A stretch of 34,125 bases of DNA from Lachnospiraceae bacterium (GCA_016280355.1 JAEEGO010000083.1:1-34125), one strand, 5' to 3'. Positions 25,679 to 34,125 are shown, numbered from the stretch's first letter. The notes: generated by a model not told the origin, from the letters alone. Numbers and translations are program-made.

Positions 25679-26244
25679 TCGGAGTTATATGCTCAATCGG
25701 AGTCCTGGCGTTCTGCATGGTCGCAGGAGCAGCCGGATATAAACAGATCACACTCGCCGAGACAAAGCCGGCCGAAGTTGCACCGGTGCAACCTCAAGAG
25801 CCGAAGCCCGTCTCGGAGAATTCCACCCAAATCGTCAACTATTACATATCAGCCAACACGGCAATCATTAACCAGACCGAAGAGAAGGCTCTTCTGATCC
25901 CGGAGGATGACGACCTCGAGCTTCTGGCCGCTTGCGTAGAAGCCGAAGCCGGGAACCAGTCCCTATACGGAAAGAGGCTCGTCGCTGACGTGATCCTGAA
26001 CCGAGTGGACTCGGATGTATTCCCGGACACAATATCCGGAGTAATATCACAGCCCGGACAGTTCTCGGTATATTCGAACGGCATCCTGCAGAAGACAGAT
26101 CCGTCAGATGAGACCTACACAGCCATCTATATGGAGCTCGAAGAGAGGAGCTATCCTTCGCTCATGTTCTTTAACTGCGGAGGCTTCCTTCCTTACGGAG
26201 AGCCGTGGAGACAGGTCGGCGATCATTACTTTTCTACATTATAA
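25666..26244 (+). CDS. SleB-like cell wall hydrolase with N-terminal membrane anchor
   Basis: hydrophobic N-term then LLAACVEAEAGNQSLYGKRLVADVILNRVDSDVFPDTISGVISQPGQFSVYSNG. Confidence 0.85.
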   Translation: MQKIIGVICSIGVLAFCMVAGAAGYKQITLAETKPAEVAPVQPQEPKPVSENSTQIVNYYISANTAIINQTEEKALLIPEDDDLELLAACVEAEAGNQSLYGKRLVADVILNRVDSDVFPDTISGVISQPGQFSVYSNGILQKTDPSDETYTAIYMELEERSYPSLMFFNCGGFLPYGEPWRQVGDHYFSTL

Positions 26245-26256
26245 AAGGAGGACAAG

Positions 26257-26424
26257 ATGCAGGACTGGATCAAAGCATTCGCGGTCGGATTCGGCACCAT
26301 AGCATTCATCGGTTTCATAATGCTGATGGCCTCGATCCTGCCGTGGCAGGGATACGTCGCACTGTCATTCATTCTTCTGACCATCATCTCATATTTAGGC
26401 ATAAAGGTGGACGAATGGGAGTAA
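26257..26424 (+). CDS. Small membrane protein
   Basis: MQDWIKAFAVGFGTIAFIGFIMLMASILPWQGYVALSFILLTIISYLGIKVDEWE*, RBS aaaggagg. Confidence 0.65.
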   Translation: MQDWIKAFAVGFGTIAFIGFIMLMASILPWQGYVALSFILLTIISYLGIKVDEWE

Positions 26425-26639
26425 AGGCGAACACCAACATCCCGATCCAGTCGAAGGCGGACGTCTACGATCTCCTCTGCAGGGCATACGAGGAAGGTTC
26501 AAGGATGGACTGGACGCTCTTCGGCCGGAGGAAGTCGGGATATAACAGCATAGCAGAATATGTCGGATATGCCTTCAGCCAGCTGGCGATCCGGAACGGA
26601 TCACTCGCATCAGACGAGGCGAAACAGCTCGAATTATAA
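26415..26639 (+). CDS. Hypothetical protein
   Basis: MGVKANTNIPIQSKADVYDLLCRAYEEGSRMDW... Confidence 0.6.
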   Translation: MGVKANTNIPIQSKADVYDLLCRAYEEGSRMDWTLFGRRKSGYNSIAEYVGYAFSQLAIRNGSLASDEAKQLEL

Positions 26640-26703
26640 GGGCCACAGAGAGCCTTTTGAAAGCTCGATAAACCGATTAACAATTCGACAGAGGGATAGT
26701 GAG

Positions 26704-27681
26704 ATGCCATACATGGAGAGGCGTGTGGTGGCCGGTCAGACCATAGAGGTCGAGCGCTACTACACCATCAGGACGGGAGCTCCGGAAGGAGCCAGGGCAA
26801 AAAGGGAGAAGCCTACACCCGAGAGAGTCAAAAAGAATAACGCAAGGAAGAGGGAGGACAACCTCCGGCAGCTGATGAACGCCAACTTCACAGACGAGGA
26901 CTTCATGAGCTGCACCCTGACCTACAGAAAGGGAGAGGAGCCGGAGTCGATCAGACAGGTCAGAGAGGACGCTGCAGACTTCGCCAGACGGTTCCGCAAG
27001 TGTGCGAGGGAGTTCGGACTCGAGCCCAAGTATATATACTGCATCGGCGCGGGACCTCACAGACGGCACATCCACATCACGGTCTCGAAGCTGCCGGACA
27101 TAGTGATCCTGACCGGATGCTGGACACACGGACACGTGAACATCACGCCGCTATACACGAAAGGCCAGTACAGAGATCTGGCTCACTACTACCTCGTGAA
27201 CGCAGAGGACACTCGCAAGCAGGAGGAGGAGCTGGGAGAGAAGCCGGGGAGACGGTTCATCTGCTCCCACAATATGACCAAGCCGAAGGTCACTAAAAAA
27301 TTGATAACGGCCAAGGAGTTCCGGGCCGAGCCGATACAGAGGAGCGAAAAATCAAAGTACTACATCGAGAAGGAGTCGGTGTGGTACGGGATCAGTGAAT
27401 TCACAGGGCTGCCGTTCCTGCGGTACACCCTCATGAAATTGGAGGAGAAGCATGGGAGAAATAAGACTGTACATCTGGACAGACGCGTCGCCCTTCCGGG
27501 CAGACAGAGCCGTCACACGATACGAGCTCGCATTCCTGAAAGAGGACAAGGTGATAGGGACACGCTCGGATCACTTCATTGCGGATCAGAATCAGCAGGG
27601 AGCGATCCTCGAGGGACTGATCGCAGCCATGACGAGGATACAAGACGGCAGCGGCATGAGCTTGACCATAATCTGTCATAA
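26704..27681 (+). CDS. Rolling-circle/HUH-like replication-associated protein
   Basis: GAGPHRRHIHITVSKLPD (HxH) followed by DLAHYYLVNAED; C-terminal part overlaps next gene. Confidence 0.65.
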   Translation: MPYMERRVVAGQTIEVERYYTIRTGAPEGARAKREKPTPERVKKNNARKREDNLRQLMNANFTDEDFMSCTLTYRKGEEPESIRQVREDAADFARRFRKCAREFGLEPKYIYCIGAGPHRRHIHITVSKLPDIVILTGCWTHGHVNITPLYTKGQYRDLAHYYLVNAEDTRKQEEELGEKPGRRFICSHNMTKPKVTKKLITAKEFRAEPIQRSEKSKYYIEKESVWYGISEFTGLPFLRYTLMKLEEKHGRNKTVHLDRRVALPGRQSRHTIRARIPERGQGDRDTLGSLHCGSESAGSDPRGTDRSHDEDTRRQRHELDHNLS

Positions 27682-27919
27682 CCCTGGCGTCATAGCGGCC
27701 ATCAATCAGAGCCAGATCGCCACGTGGTCACGAAATGGCTGGAAGACCTCGAAGGGGAAGGAGGTGAAGCACACCGAGGCATGGCAGCGGATCGAGAAGC
27801 TGATCCGCGACAAGGTGGCCGACATCACAGCAAGACCTCCGGCCGGAGCAGACGATGAAGTCATGAGAAGGCTCGGAGCGGAGTCATTCGACGCACACAA
27901 GAACGTCAAAGGCGCATAA
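27452..27919 (+). CDS. RNase H-like protein
   Basis: RLYIWTDASPFRADRAVTRYELAFLKED...NQQGAILEGLIAAM; RBS ggagg at 27441. Confidence 0.65.
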   Translation: MGEIRLYIWTDASPFRADRAVTRYELAFLKEDKVIGTRSDHFIADQNQQGAILEGLIAAMTRIQDGSGMSLTIICHNPGVIAAINQSQIATWSRNGWKTSKGKEVKHTEAWQRIEKLIRDKVADITARPPAGADDEVMRRLGAESFDAHKNVKGA

Positions 27920-28012
27920 ATCCCCGGAGGGGAAGAAATTGGATGATGAAATTACAAGGCTTTCAAGGCTCCGGAATAGGCGGAAACCGCATAAAGCCAA
28001 AAGGAGGAACAA

Positions 28013-29371
28013 ATGAAAATAACACAGATACCCGTCAATCAGCTGCAGCACCATCCTGACAATCCTCGCGATGAGTATGACATAGACGATCTCGTCGAGA
28101 GCGTAAAGGAAAACGGCATTCTGCAGCCCCTCACCGTAGTCCAGAAGAGCCTCACCCTCTACTACGTTGTGGCAGGGAACCGTCGTCTGGAGGCTGCTAT
28201 GGCAGCGGATCTCGATGAAGTCCCCTGCATCGTCTCAAAGATGGACGAAAAAGAGCAGGCGACGATCATGCTGATCGAGAATATGCAGAGAAAAAACCTC
28301 ACGCCCTACGAAGAGGGAAAGGGCGTGCAGATGTGTCTCGATCTCGGAATGACAGAGGCAGATCTGGCAAAGAAGACCGGATTCAGCAAGGACACCATCC
28401 GCCACAGGAAAAAGCTGTCTGAGCTCGATCAGGACAAGCTCAAGGAAAAATGCAAAGACGGACAGATCTCCATGCAGGATCTCATCAAGCTGGAGCAGAT
28501 AAAAGATCCGGAAGCAAAGAACAAGATTCTGGAGAGCATCGGCACAAATAACTTTAACTTCGAGATACAGAATGCCCTCTCAGCTCAGGAGCGACAGAAA
28601 AAGATGACAGCCATCCGCTTGAAGCTGGAGACATTCGCCGAGGAGATGCCGGAAGACTGGGCGGACTCAGAATTCGAGGTCAAGGTGTGGGGAGTACCGG
28701 AATCATTTGAGATCCCGGAAGACGCAGACGAGAGAGACTACGTCTTCATCCATCAATACCCTGGAAAATCATACGAGAGCTTCAAGCTCTACGCACGCAA
28801 GATCGAGGAGGAAGAGGACGAGGATGACGAACTGCAGGAGATTGACACGAAATGGTCTCGCCTCAACACTATGAGAGATAAGTTCCGAGTCATCAACGAG
28901 GCTTTCAAGCACACCAGGCAGGAATATGTCGTCACTCATGCCAGCGCCATGAATGCAGAGGATCTCCTGATGTGGTGCGGATACATCTTCCTCTCGGACG
29001 AATTCGATTACGCCGGCCCCGATGAAAAGATCTACGACTTGCCGGCACCCTTCAAAAAAGCCACAGACGCATTATATACAAACCTTTCCATGTACGCAGA
29101 GCTGACAGGATCAGAATTCGACACAGAATTCAATGGATCTCCGAGAGGATTCAACTCGGCCATGACCATCATGATATACACAGCCCTCGAAAATCTCGGC
29201 AATATGCACGCAGACTACAATGGCGTCTATAAGGAGAACGATCCGGATGCGGATATTTTATACGACTTCCTCGACAAGCTCGGATATATTCCCAGCGACG
29301 CAGAAAAGCAGATGCTGGATGGAACACATAAATACTACAAAGAGGCAAGCGAAATACAGGAGGAATTCTAA
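28013..29371 (+). CDS. ParB/RepB/Spo0J-family partition-like protein
   Basis: ITQIPVNQLQHHPDNPRDEYDIDDLVESVKENGILQPLTVV...AGNRRLEAAMAA...MLIENMQRKNLTPYEEGKG. Confidence 0.93.
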   Translation: MKITQIPVNQLQHHPDNPRDEYDIDDLVESVKENGILQPLTVVQKSLTLYYVVAGNRRLEAAMAADLDEVPCIVSKMDEKEQATIMLIENMQRKNLTPYEEGKGVQMCLDLGMTEADLAKKTGFSKDTIRHRKKLSELDQDKLKEKCKDGQISMQDLIKLEQIKDPEAKNKILESIGTNNFNFEIQNALSAQERQKKMTAIRLKLETFAEEMPEDWADSEFEVKVWGVPESFEIPEDADERDYVFIHQYPGKSYESFKLYARKIEEEEDEDDELQEIDTKWSRLNTMRDKFRVINEAFKHTRQEYVVTHASAMNAEDLLMWCGYIFLSDEFDYAGPDEKIYDLPAPFKKATDALYTNLSMYAELTGSEFDTEFNGSPRGFNSAMTIMIYTALENLGNMHADYNGVYKENDPDADILYDFLDKLGYIPSDAEKQMLDGTHKYYKEASEIQEEF

Positions 29372-29790
29372 TGGCAAAGACAGAGAAACCCGAAGACCTG
29401 AACAAAGGCAGACTGATCGACACGGTCGGAACGTGCAAATACTGCAAGAACAACGTCTTCATCAAAGCAGCACCGGACTCGACACAGGAAGAGCTCGACG
29501 AGATCGCTTCACAGGCTTGCGACTGCAGGGACGGCAAAGACGCGAGAGAGCTCGAGACCTCAGTGAGAGTCCTGACGCAAAAGATCAACGACAGATATAG
29601 CGGGATGCCCGAAGATGCACGAAGAGCACTCATCTCCTGCCTCAAGCCGGTGGCATACGGCAAGCTCGACAAGGTAAGCGTCAAGGTGGACGACGCCACC
29701 ACGATCAAGATCTACAGATCGACCAAGGGCCTGAACCTGAAGCGCACCGTCAAAGAAGACGACATCATGGACGAATGGAGCCCATCATGA
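29371..29790 (+). CDS. Hypothetical protein with CxxC/CxC cysteines
   Basis: GTCKYCKNNVF...SQACDCRDGKDARE. Confidence 0.7.
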   Translation: MAKTEKPEDLNKGRLIDTVGTCKYCKNNVFIKAAPDSTQEELDEIASQACDCRDGKDARELETSVRVLTQKINDRYSGMPEDARRALISCLKPVAYGKLDKVSVKVDDATTIKIYRSTKGLNLKRTVKEDDIMDEWSPS

Positions 29791-30134
29791 GCATAGTGAC
29801 AGAGTACGAATGCTTGAGCGCATTCTCAGCCCGGCCGAAGGAGTGTGACCATCATCTCATATACGGCACCGGACTCCGAGAGCTGGCAGACAAAGACGGA
29901 CTGATCCTGCCGCTATGCCACGACGAGCACACCATCTGCAAAGACGGAGACAGGACACAGATCATCCACGGGAACGCGGCAGCGGGCAAGCTATCCAAGA
30001 TGCTCGGAGAGGTCATCTGGGAGCAGGACTACATAGCTCGAAGGCTCGCCATTGCGACAGAATCGACAGCAGACCTCTGGAGAGCGGAAGCGAGAGAGCA
30101 GTTCCTGAAGCGGTACGGGATCAAGTTCCTATGA
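29787..30134 (+). CDS. HNH-like fold hypothetical protein
   Basis: ECDHHLIYGTGLRELADKDGLILPLCHDEHT...IHGN; His/Cys spacing HNH-like. Confidence 0.5.
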   Translation: MSIVTEYECLSAFSARPKECDHHLIYGTGLRELADKDGLILPLCHDEHTICKDGDRTQIIHGNAAAGKLSKMLGEVIWEQDYIARRLAIATESTADLWRAEAREQFLKRYGIKFL

Positions 30135-30140
30135 TCACCA

Positions 30141-30213
30141 AAACGTGGTGAGGGGCGGATATATCACGGTGAGCCTCCGGTGGCAGCGGCGCCCCAGCCA
30201 TCAAGCCGGAGGC
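30141..30213 (+). ncRNA. Structured intergenic element (candidate regulatory RNA)
   Basis: gcctccgg (30173-30180) pairs with ccggaggc (30206-30213); inner tggc/gcca; alternative ggggcg (30152-30157) with cgcccc (30190-30195). Confidence 0.45.
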
Positions 30214-30239
30214 AATAAAAAAAGACAGGAGGATAAACA

Positions 30240-30383
30240 ATGTCAAGTAAATTAAATCACAAACTTAGAAGTCAAAGGAGCCACAAGGACAGAGAAGGCA
30301 AGCTGCAGGATTTCCTGAGAGGCGCGTTATACTACAGACTCGCTCACATGATAAAGAGGGCAGCAACAGAGGAAAGCAAATGA
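30240..30383 (+). CDS. Small basic hypothetical protein
   Basis: MSSKLNHKLRSQRSHKDREGKLQDFLRGALYYRLAHMIKRAATEESK*, RBS aggagg. Confidence 0.6.
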   Translation: MSSKLNHKLRSQRSHKDREGKLQDFLRGALYYRLAHMIKRAATEESK

Positions 30384-30431
30384 CAATCGCAATATGCAAG
30401 AGCTGCCCGATGACGAGATTGTGAGGAGAAT

Positions 30432-30878
30432 ATGACGGACGAAGAAAAGATAAACAGACTGAGAAACATACAAAGATGCATACCAATCAAAAACATGGAA
30501 GAATACCAGGGCTTCGAAGCACTGGAGGCCGCTATAGAAGATATCGAGACATTGGACTGGATTAAAAGCAAACTCGGAAATGCGTTCAAAGAACTCGAAG
30601 AGGAAAGTATAGCGAATAATAGGCTGATGGCAGTAAGCGGAATGACCATAGAAGAGCTCACCGACGCATTCATGAAAGGATACAGGATGGTGAGCCCGGA
30701 GAAAAAAGATCAGATTCCGGATATAAGAGTGACGACAGAGGAGGCAGCAGAAGCACTCCGAAATCTCGCAAAGGCAGGAATAAGTCAGGAGGACATCGAA
30801 GTATCTGACCTGCCGCTTTACGATCCGGCCGAACATAACCATCAGATTGAGCCACAGGAAAGGAGCGGCAAGGCATGA
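30432..30878 (+). CDS. Hypothetical protein
   Basis: 148 aa ORF, RBS gaggag. Confidence 0.65.
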   Translation: MTDEEKINRLRNIQRCIPIKNMEEYQGFEALEAAIEDIETLDWIKSKLGNAFKELEEESIANNRLMAVSGMTIEELTDAFMKGYRMVSPEKKDQIPDIRVTTEEAAEALRNLAKAGISQEDIEVSDLPLYDPAEHNHQIEPQERSGKA

Positions 30879-31072
30879 GAAAAGAAAAAGCCCTAATTAT
30901 GGCTCTCAAGATATTTGATACTTGCAAAAAGTACGCAAATGCGGACAGATGCCTAGATTGTCCATTTAATGTGCATGGTTGCATGGTTACGGACGGAAAC
31001 AACATCCCGACGGATTGGCGGTCAAGTGAACTAATTAAATCCATAGAGATACAAGGCAGAAAGGAGCGGTGA
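30875..31072 (+). CDS. Cys-rich small protein
   Basis: FDTCKKYANADRCLDCPFNVHGC; ATGA overlap. Confidence 0.6.
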   Translation: MRKEKALIMALKIFDTCKKYANADRCLDCPFNVHGCMVTDGNNIPTDWRSSELIKSIEIQGRKER

Positions 31073-31075
31073 GGA

Positions 31076-31177
31076 ATGATAATTATTCTTGAACTAATGG
31101 CAACGATAGCGGTATCGTCAGCAATTACCACGTATATCACCTTAAAGTTGGTCGAATGGTGGGAATGCAGAAAGTGA
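31076..31177 (+). CDS. Small membrane protein
   Basis: MIIILELMATIAVSSAITTYITLKLVEWWECRK*, RBS aaggagcggtgagg. Confidence 0.5.
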   Translation: MIIILELMATIAVSSAITTYITLKLVEWWECRK

Positions 31178-31184
31178 GGGACAC

Positions 31185-31343
31185 ATGAACTGTGAAGATT
31201 GCAATTACACCGATCTAGCCGATTGGGAACAAGATAAAAAGACGGGAAAAGCCACTCCAATATATTGGTGCGAAAGATACAAAAGGTTTTGCGCAGATAT
31301 AAAAGAGTGCCAATACACAAGCGGAAAGGAGCAGGAAAAATGA
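31185..31343 (+). CDS. Small Cys-rich protein
   Basis: MNCEDCNYTDLADWEQDKKTGKATPIYWCERYKRFCADIKECQYTSGKEQEK*. Confidence 0.6.
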   Translation: MNCEDCNYTDLADWEQDKKTGKATPIYWCERYKRFCADIKECQYTSGKEQEK

Positions 31344-31489
31344 TTATAGCTATATGGTTCATCGGAATAGCCATGATCTGGATGCTCACACTGGTGAGAT
31401 TCAACGAGATAGGATACTGGACACCCACAAGGCTGCTCGGCTGGATAGCAGTCTGGACAGGAGCATTGATGGCATGGACATATCACTGA
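31340..31489 (+). CDS. Small membrane protein
   Basis: MIIAIWFIGIAMIWMLTLVRFNEIGYWTPTRLLGWIAVWTGALMAWTYH*; ATGA overlap. Confidence 0.6.
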   Translation: MIIAIWFIGIAMIWMLTLVRFNEIGYWTPTRLLGWIAVWTGALMAWTYH

Positions 31490-31491
31490 AC

Positions 31492-31827
31492 ATGGAAAGA
31501 GAGATCCGGCTTAAGGCCGTGCTCCTCGAGTATGACAAAGGCACTGACATATATTCAATCGCGGAGATGTTCAACATCCAGCCCCAGACAGTCATGACAT
31601 ACATCCGCGAGCGGAAGGCCACGAGCAAGCAGGAGGAGATCGAGAACACATCGGCACATAAACTGACAATCAAGAATTGGGCGGAAGGGATCACGGTCTT
31701 AGACACACTCAAAACCCCAAAGGGAAAGATGATGGTAGCGGAGATCCACCCACACGTCATCAGATGTTTTAACAGCGACGGATTCGAGACATTCGGTACA
31801 GCAGAGTTGTATTACATGAACAGATAA
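31492..31827 (+). CDS. HTH-like DNA-binding hypothetical protein
   Basis: MEREIRLKAVLLEYDKGTDIYSIAEMFNIQPQTVMTYIRERK. Confidence 0.6.
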   Translation: MEREIRLKAVLLEYDKGTDIYSIAEMFNIQPQTVMTYIRERKATSKQEEIENTSAHKLTIKNWAEGITVLDTLKTPKGKMMVAEIHPHVIRCFNSDGFETFGTAELYYMNR

Positions 31828-31840
31828 GGGGGCAATCAGA

Positions 31841-32068
31841 ATGACAAATTTACGCGGAGCCTCAATCAAAGAATTTATGGACACCATAGAGGAAATGAGA
31901 ACGCTATACCATTTCACAGATGACCAGGCGAAGATAGTCAGCACATACGATCCTCCATCAGATGCTCACCGGAAGGTTGAGATTTACATGAAGGACGAAG
32001 AGACAGGCGTACACATCACCATGCAGAAGGACATCATAGCAAAGGAGGACGACCTATGGAAAAGATAA
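31841..32068 (+). CDS. Hypothetical protein
   Basis: 75 aa ORF, RBS aaggggg. Confidence 0.6.
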   Translation: MTNLRGASIKEFMDTIEEMRTLYHFTDDQAKIVSTYDPPSDAHRKVEIYMKDEETGVHITMQKDIIAKEDDLWKR

Positions 32069-32463
32069 CAAAAGACGAGTTCAAGAGGCGGATGCGTGCT
32101 GCAGAGATCGAAAAGCGCATCAACGAGGCGGACACGAAGCCGATAGATGAAGACGACATCATTGCGAAAGAGAATCACGCTCTCGCTCTGGACATCAAGG
32201 CAAAGTATGCCGAGACTCATCCGACACAAAAGAGAGGCCCGAAGCCCAAGACAGAGACACCGAAGAAACCGGGAAGACCTAAGAAGGAGCCCGTGGCAGC
32301 GGAGCAGGAAGAGTCACTCAGATTCCTGATCGGTGTGGCCAGAGGAAGGACAAGCGAGATCATCCACAATTCTGAGGCACACATCAAGACAGCCGGAAAG
32401 CTGGCAGACCTTGCGGAAATATATGACACGCACATCAAAAGAGTGGAGGAGATGCTGAAATGA
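32056..32463 (+). CDS. Hypothetical protein with AT-hook-like segment
   Basis: KRGPKPKTETPKKPGRPKKEP. Confidence 0.65.
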   Translation: MEKITKDEFKRRMRAAEIEKRINEADTKPIDEDDIIAKENHALALDIKAKYAETHPTQKRGPKPKTETPKKPGRPKKEPVAAEQEESLRFLIGVARGRTSEIIHNSEAHIKTAGKLADLAEIYDTHIKRVEEMLK

Positions 32464-32858
32464 TCATAGCTGTAGATTTTGACGGAGTGCTCTGCGAGAA
32501 GAAATGGCCCGACATCGGAGCACCGAACAAAAAGCTCATAAACCATCTAAAGGCGCTGCAGACTCTGGGCCACAAGATCATCCTCTGGACGTGCCGGACA
32601 GATGATCCCTTCATGGACGGGAGGACAGGACAGTCGAGATTCCTGCTCAATGAAGCGATACACTTCTGCGCGGAGCAGGGACTGACATTCAATCAGATCA
32701 ACGAGCCTGATCCGGACAGCCTGAAGATGTACGGCGGGAACCCTCGCAAGATCTACGCCCATGTCTACATCGATGACAACAATGCAGGAGAGGAGTTCAT
32801 GACGAGATACACCGTCCCGTTCGTGAACGCCAAGACCTACCAAGAAGAGGCGCTATGA
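32460..32858 (+). CDS. HAD-superfamily hydrolase
   Basis: MIIAVDFDGVLCEKKWP, IILWTCRTDDP, VYIDDNNAG. Confidence 0.88.
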   Translation: MIIAVDFDGVLCEKKWPDIGAPNKKLINHLKALQTLGHKIILWTCRTDDPFMDGRTGQSRFLLNEAIHFCAEQGLTFNQINEPDPDSLKMYGGNPRKIYAHVYIDDNNAGEEFMTRYTVPFVNAKTYQEEAL

Positions 32859-33301
32859 TGACCGCGAAAACATTCCTCCGAGAGGTGAGGCACGAGCAGA
32901 CAGAGGTCGCACGGCTCGAGAGCAAACTCGAATACTTGAAGAAGTCCACACTGCCGGGAGGCATCAGATACGACAAGGACAAGGTGCAGACATCACCGGA
33001 CGACAGGATCAGCGACATCATGGCCGAGATCGGAGACATCGAGATGGAGCTGGAGGCAGACATCAAGAAGCTCCTCAAAGACATCTCGCAAGCATACAAG
33101 ATGATCGGCAGCCTGACATCCTCCCGACACAGAGACGTGATGCGATGCTATTATCTCCCGGATGTGGAGCCGGGCGGAGAGCTGCCAACGTGGGATGATG
33201 TGGCCGATCGGATGCACTACACAAGAGAGCACGTGCTCAGACTCCACGGCGAAGCTCTGAAAGAAATGAATGATGCTACTAAATGTTACTATAAAGCGTG
33301 A
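32855..33301 (+). CDS. ArpU/sigma-70 region 4-like late transcription regulator (DUF1492-like)
   Basis: C-term RHRDVMRCYYLPDVEPGGELPTWDDVADRMHYTREHVLRLHGEALKEM. Confidence 0.75.
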   Translation: MMTAKTFLREVRHEQTEVARLESKLEYLKKSTLPGGIRYDKDKVQTSPDDRISDIMAEIGDIEMELEADIKKLLKDISQAYKMIGSLTSSRHRDVMRCYYLPDVEPGGELPTWDDVADRMHYTREHVLRLHGEALKEMNDATKCYYKA

Positions 33302-33375
33302 TATTATGGCATTAAGGAATCCGGACGAACCGGTTCCCCTGTTTTGTTTCTCCCAAGAACAATCATTATCCCAAG

Positions 33376-33399
33376 AAGGGCTGACGCGAGTCGGCCCTT
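33376..33399 (+). terminator. Terminator-like hairpin upstream of HNH gene
   Basis: aagggctgac-gcga-gtcggccctt then cgctgctttt. Confidence 0.6.
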
Positions 33400-33409
33400 C
33401 GCTGCTTTT

Positions 33410-33772
33410 ATGGACATCTACAAGACACCCAAATGGGAAGCAAAAAGAGCGAGCATATTGAGGCGTGATGGCTATCAGGATCAAGTCCTGAAAAGATACG
33501 GCAAGCTGAAGCAGGCCAACATCGTGCATCACGTTTTTCCGCTGGGAGAGTTCCCGGAGTACGCATGGGAAGACTGGAATCTCGTAAGCGTGTCGATGGA
33601 GACACACAACAAGCTCCACGACCGGAACACGGACGAACTGACCGAGCAGGGCATCGAGCTCCTGATGAGGATAGCAAGACGCCAAGGGATTCCGGTGCCG
33701 GAAAAATATACACATCCGATCAAGAGGAGGCCGAGCCATGGCAGACGTATGGCATACTGGTCAGCCGGATAG
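33410..33772 (+). CDS. HNH endonuclease
   Basis: YKTPKWEAKRASILRRDGYQDQVLKRYGKLKQANIVHHVFPLGEFPEYAWEDWNLVSVSMETHNKLHDRN; start uncertain (TTG 33344 possible). Confidence 0.85.
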   Translation: MDIYKTPKWEAKRASILRRDGYQDQVLKRYGKLKQANIVHHVFPLGEFPEYAWEDWNLVSVSMETHNKLHDRNTDELTEQGIELLMRIARRQGIPVPEKYTHPIKRRPSHGRRMAYWSAG

Positions 33773-33920
33773 GAAAGGCTGGTACAACTGCAGACTGGAC
33801 GGCGAGGAGATGAGGCTCTACTTCTTCATCTGCGAATTGAATCCTCGCAAGCGCTATTGGAATGACGAAACCGGAGCGCGGATCGATGACGACGAGATCG
33901 AGTGGCGCGAGCCGCGATGA
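33738..33920 (+). CDS. Small hypothetical protein
   Basis: MADVWHTGQPDRKGWYNCRLDGEEMRLYFFICELNPRKRYWNDETG. Confidence 0.6.
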   Translation: MADVWHTGQPDRKGWYNCRLDGEEMRLYFFICELNPRKRYWNDETGARIDDDEIEWREPR

Positions 33921-33975
33921 AGTACCCGCCCGGGGTCAAAAATCTCGAACACACGGGCGGACGGTGGCGCGGGTA

Positions 33976-34125
33976 AGTTTTTATATACACAGGGCATTTT
34001 TAGGCTAAAGGGGAACCAGACCCAAAAGAGACCCCCGAAAAAGAGGGGACATAATTCAGAACATAGATTTTTCAAACCCGGGCGAAAGGGATTCGAAACC
34101 CCTGACGATCCGGGTATATTTTTGG
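33976..34125. repeat. Right copy of the imperfect 150-bp direct repeat
   Basis: see 1-150. Confidence 0.9.

Noticed and set aside
30670-31428. 252-aa minus-strand ORF over small early genes
   Set aside because: Opposite to a tightly packed series of short genes with RBSs and ATGA overlaps; composition looks like reverse-frame translation
32993-33739. 248-aa minus-strand ORF over regulator and HNH genes
   Set aside because: Antisense to recognisable ArpU-like and HNH proteins
1-34125. CRISPR array, rRNA or transposon
   Set aside because: No regularly spaced repeats, rRNA-like sequence or transposase found by eye

Overview
The window looks like a near-complete genome (34 kb) of a temperate, long-tailed siphovirus with HK97-type capsid genes; codon usage and AGGAGG-type RBSs suggest a Firmicutes/Clostridia host (inference). 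Order: ParB-methyltransferase fusion, terS/terL, portal, protease, capsid, connectors, tail tube, a -1 frameshifted tail chaperone, tape measure, Dit/Tal, a BppU-like receptor-binding protein, holins/endolysin, attP, then a leftward lysogeny block (integrase, Ltp-type superinfection-exclusion lipoprotein, repressor), then a rightward early operon (HUH-like Rep, RNase H-like, ParB-like, HAD, ArpU-like regulator, HNH). The central discovery is a diversity-generating retroelement (DGR) in the tail/lysis region. The 3' end of the 1096-aa receptor-binding protein gene (VR, 18448-18556) is matched by a 109-nt template repeat (TR, 18676-18784) just upstream of a DGR-type reverse transcriptase gene. 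By my hand alignment they differ at 14 positions, all TR adenines. The RT itself carries Gly (GGC) where the motif A catalytic Asp is expected (KMGIKQYF), so the DGR may be recently disabled or divergent. Other points of interest: a tRNA-3'-end-like attP core flanked by repeated arm-type sites, an imperfect 150-bp direct repeat at both window ends, an in-frame 18-bp tandem repeat in the methyltransferase, and several structured intergenic regions. All calls were made by eye without database searches.
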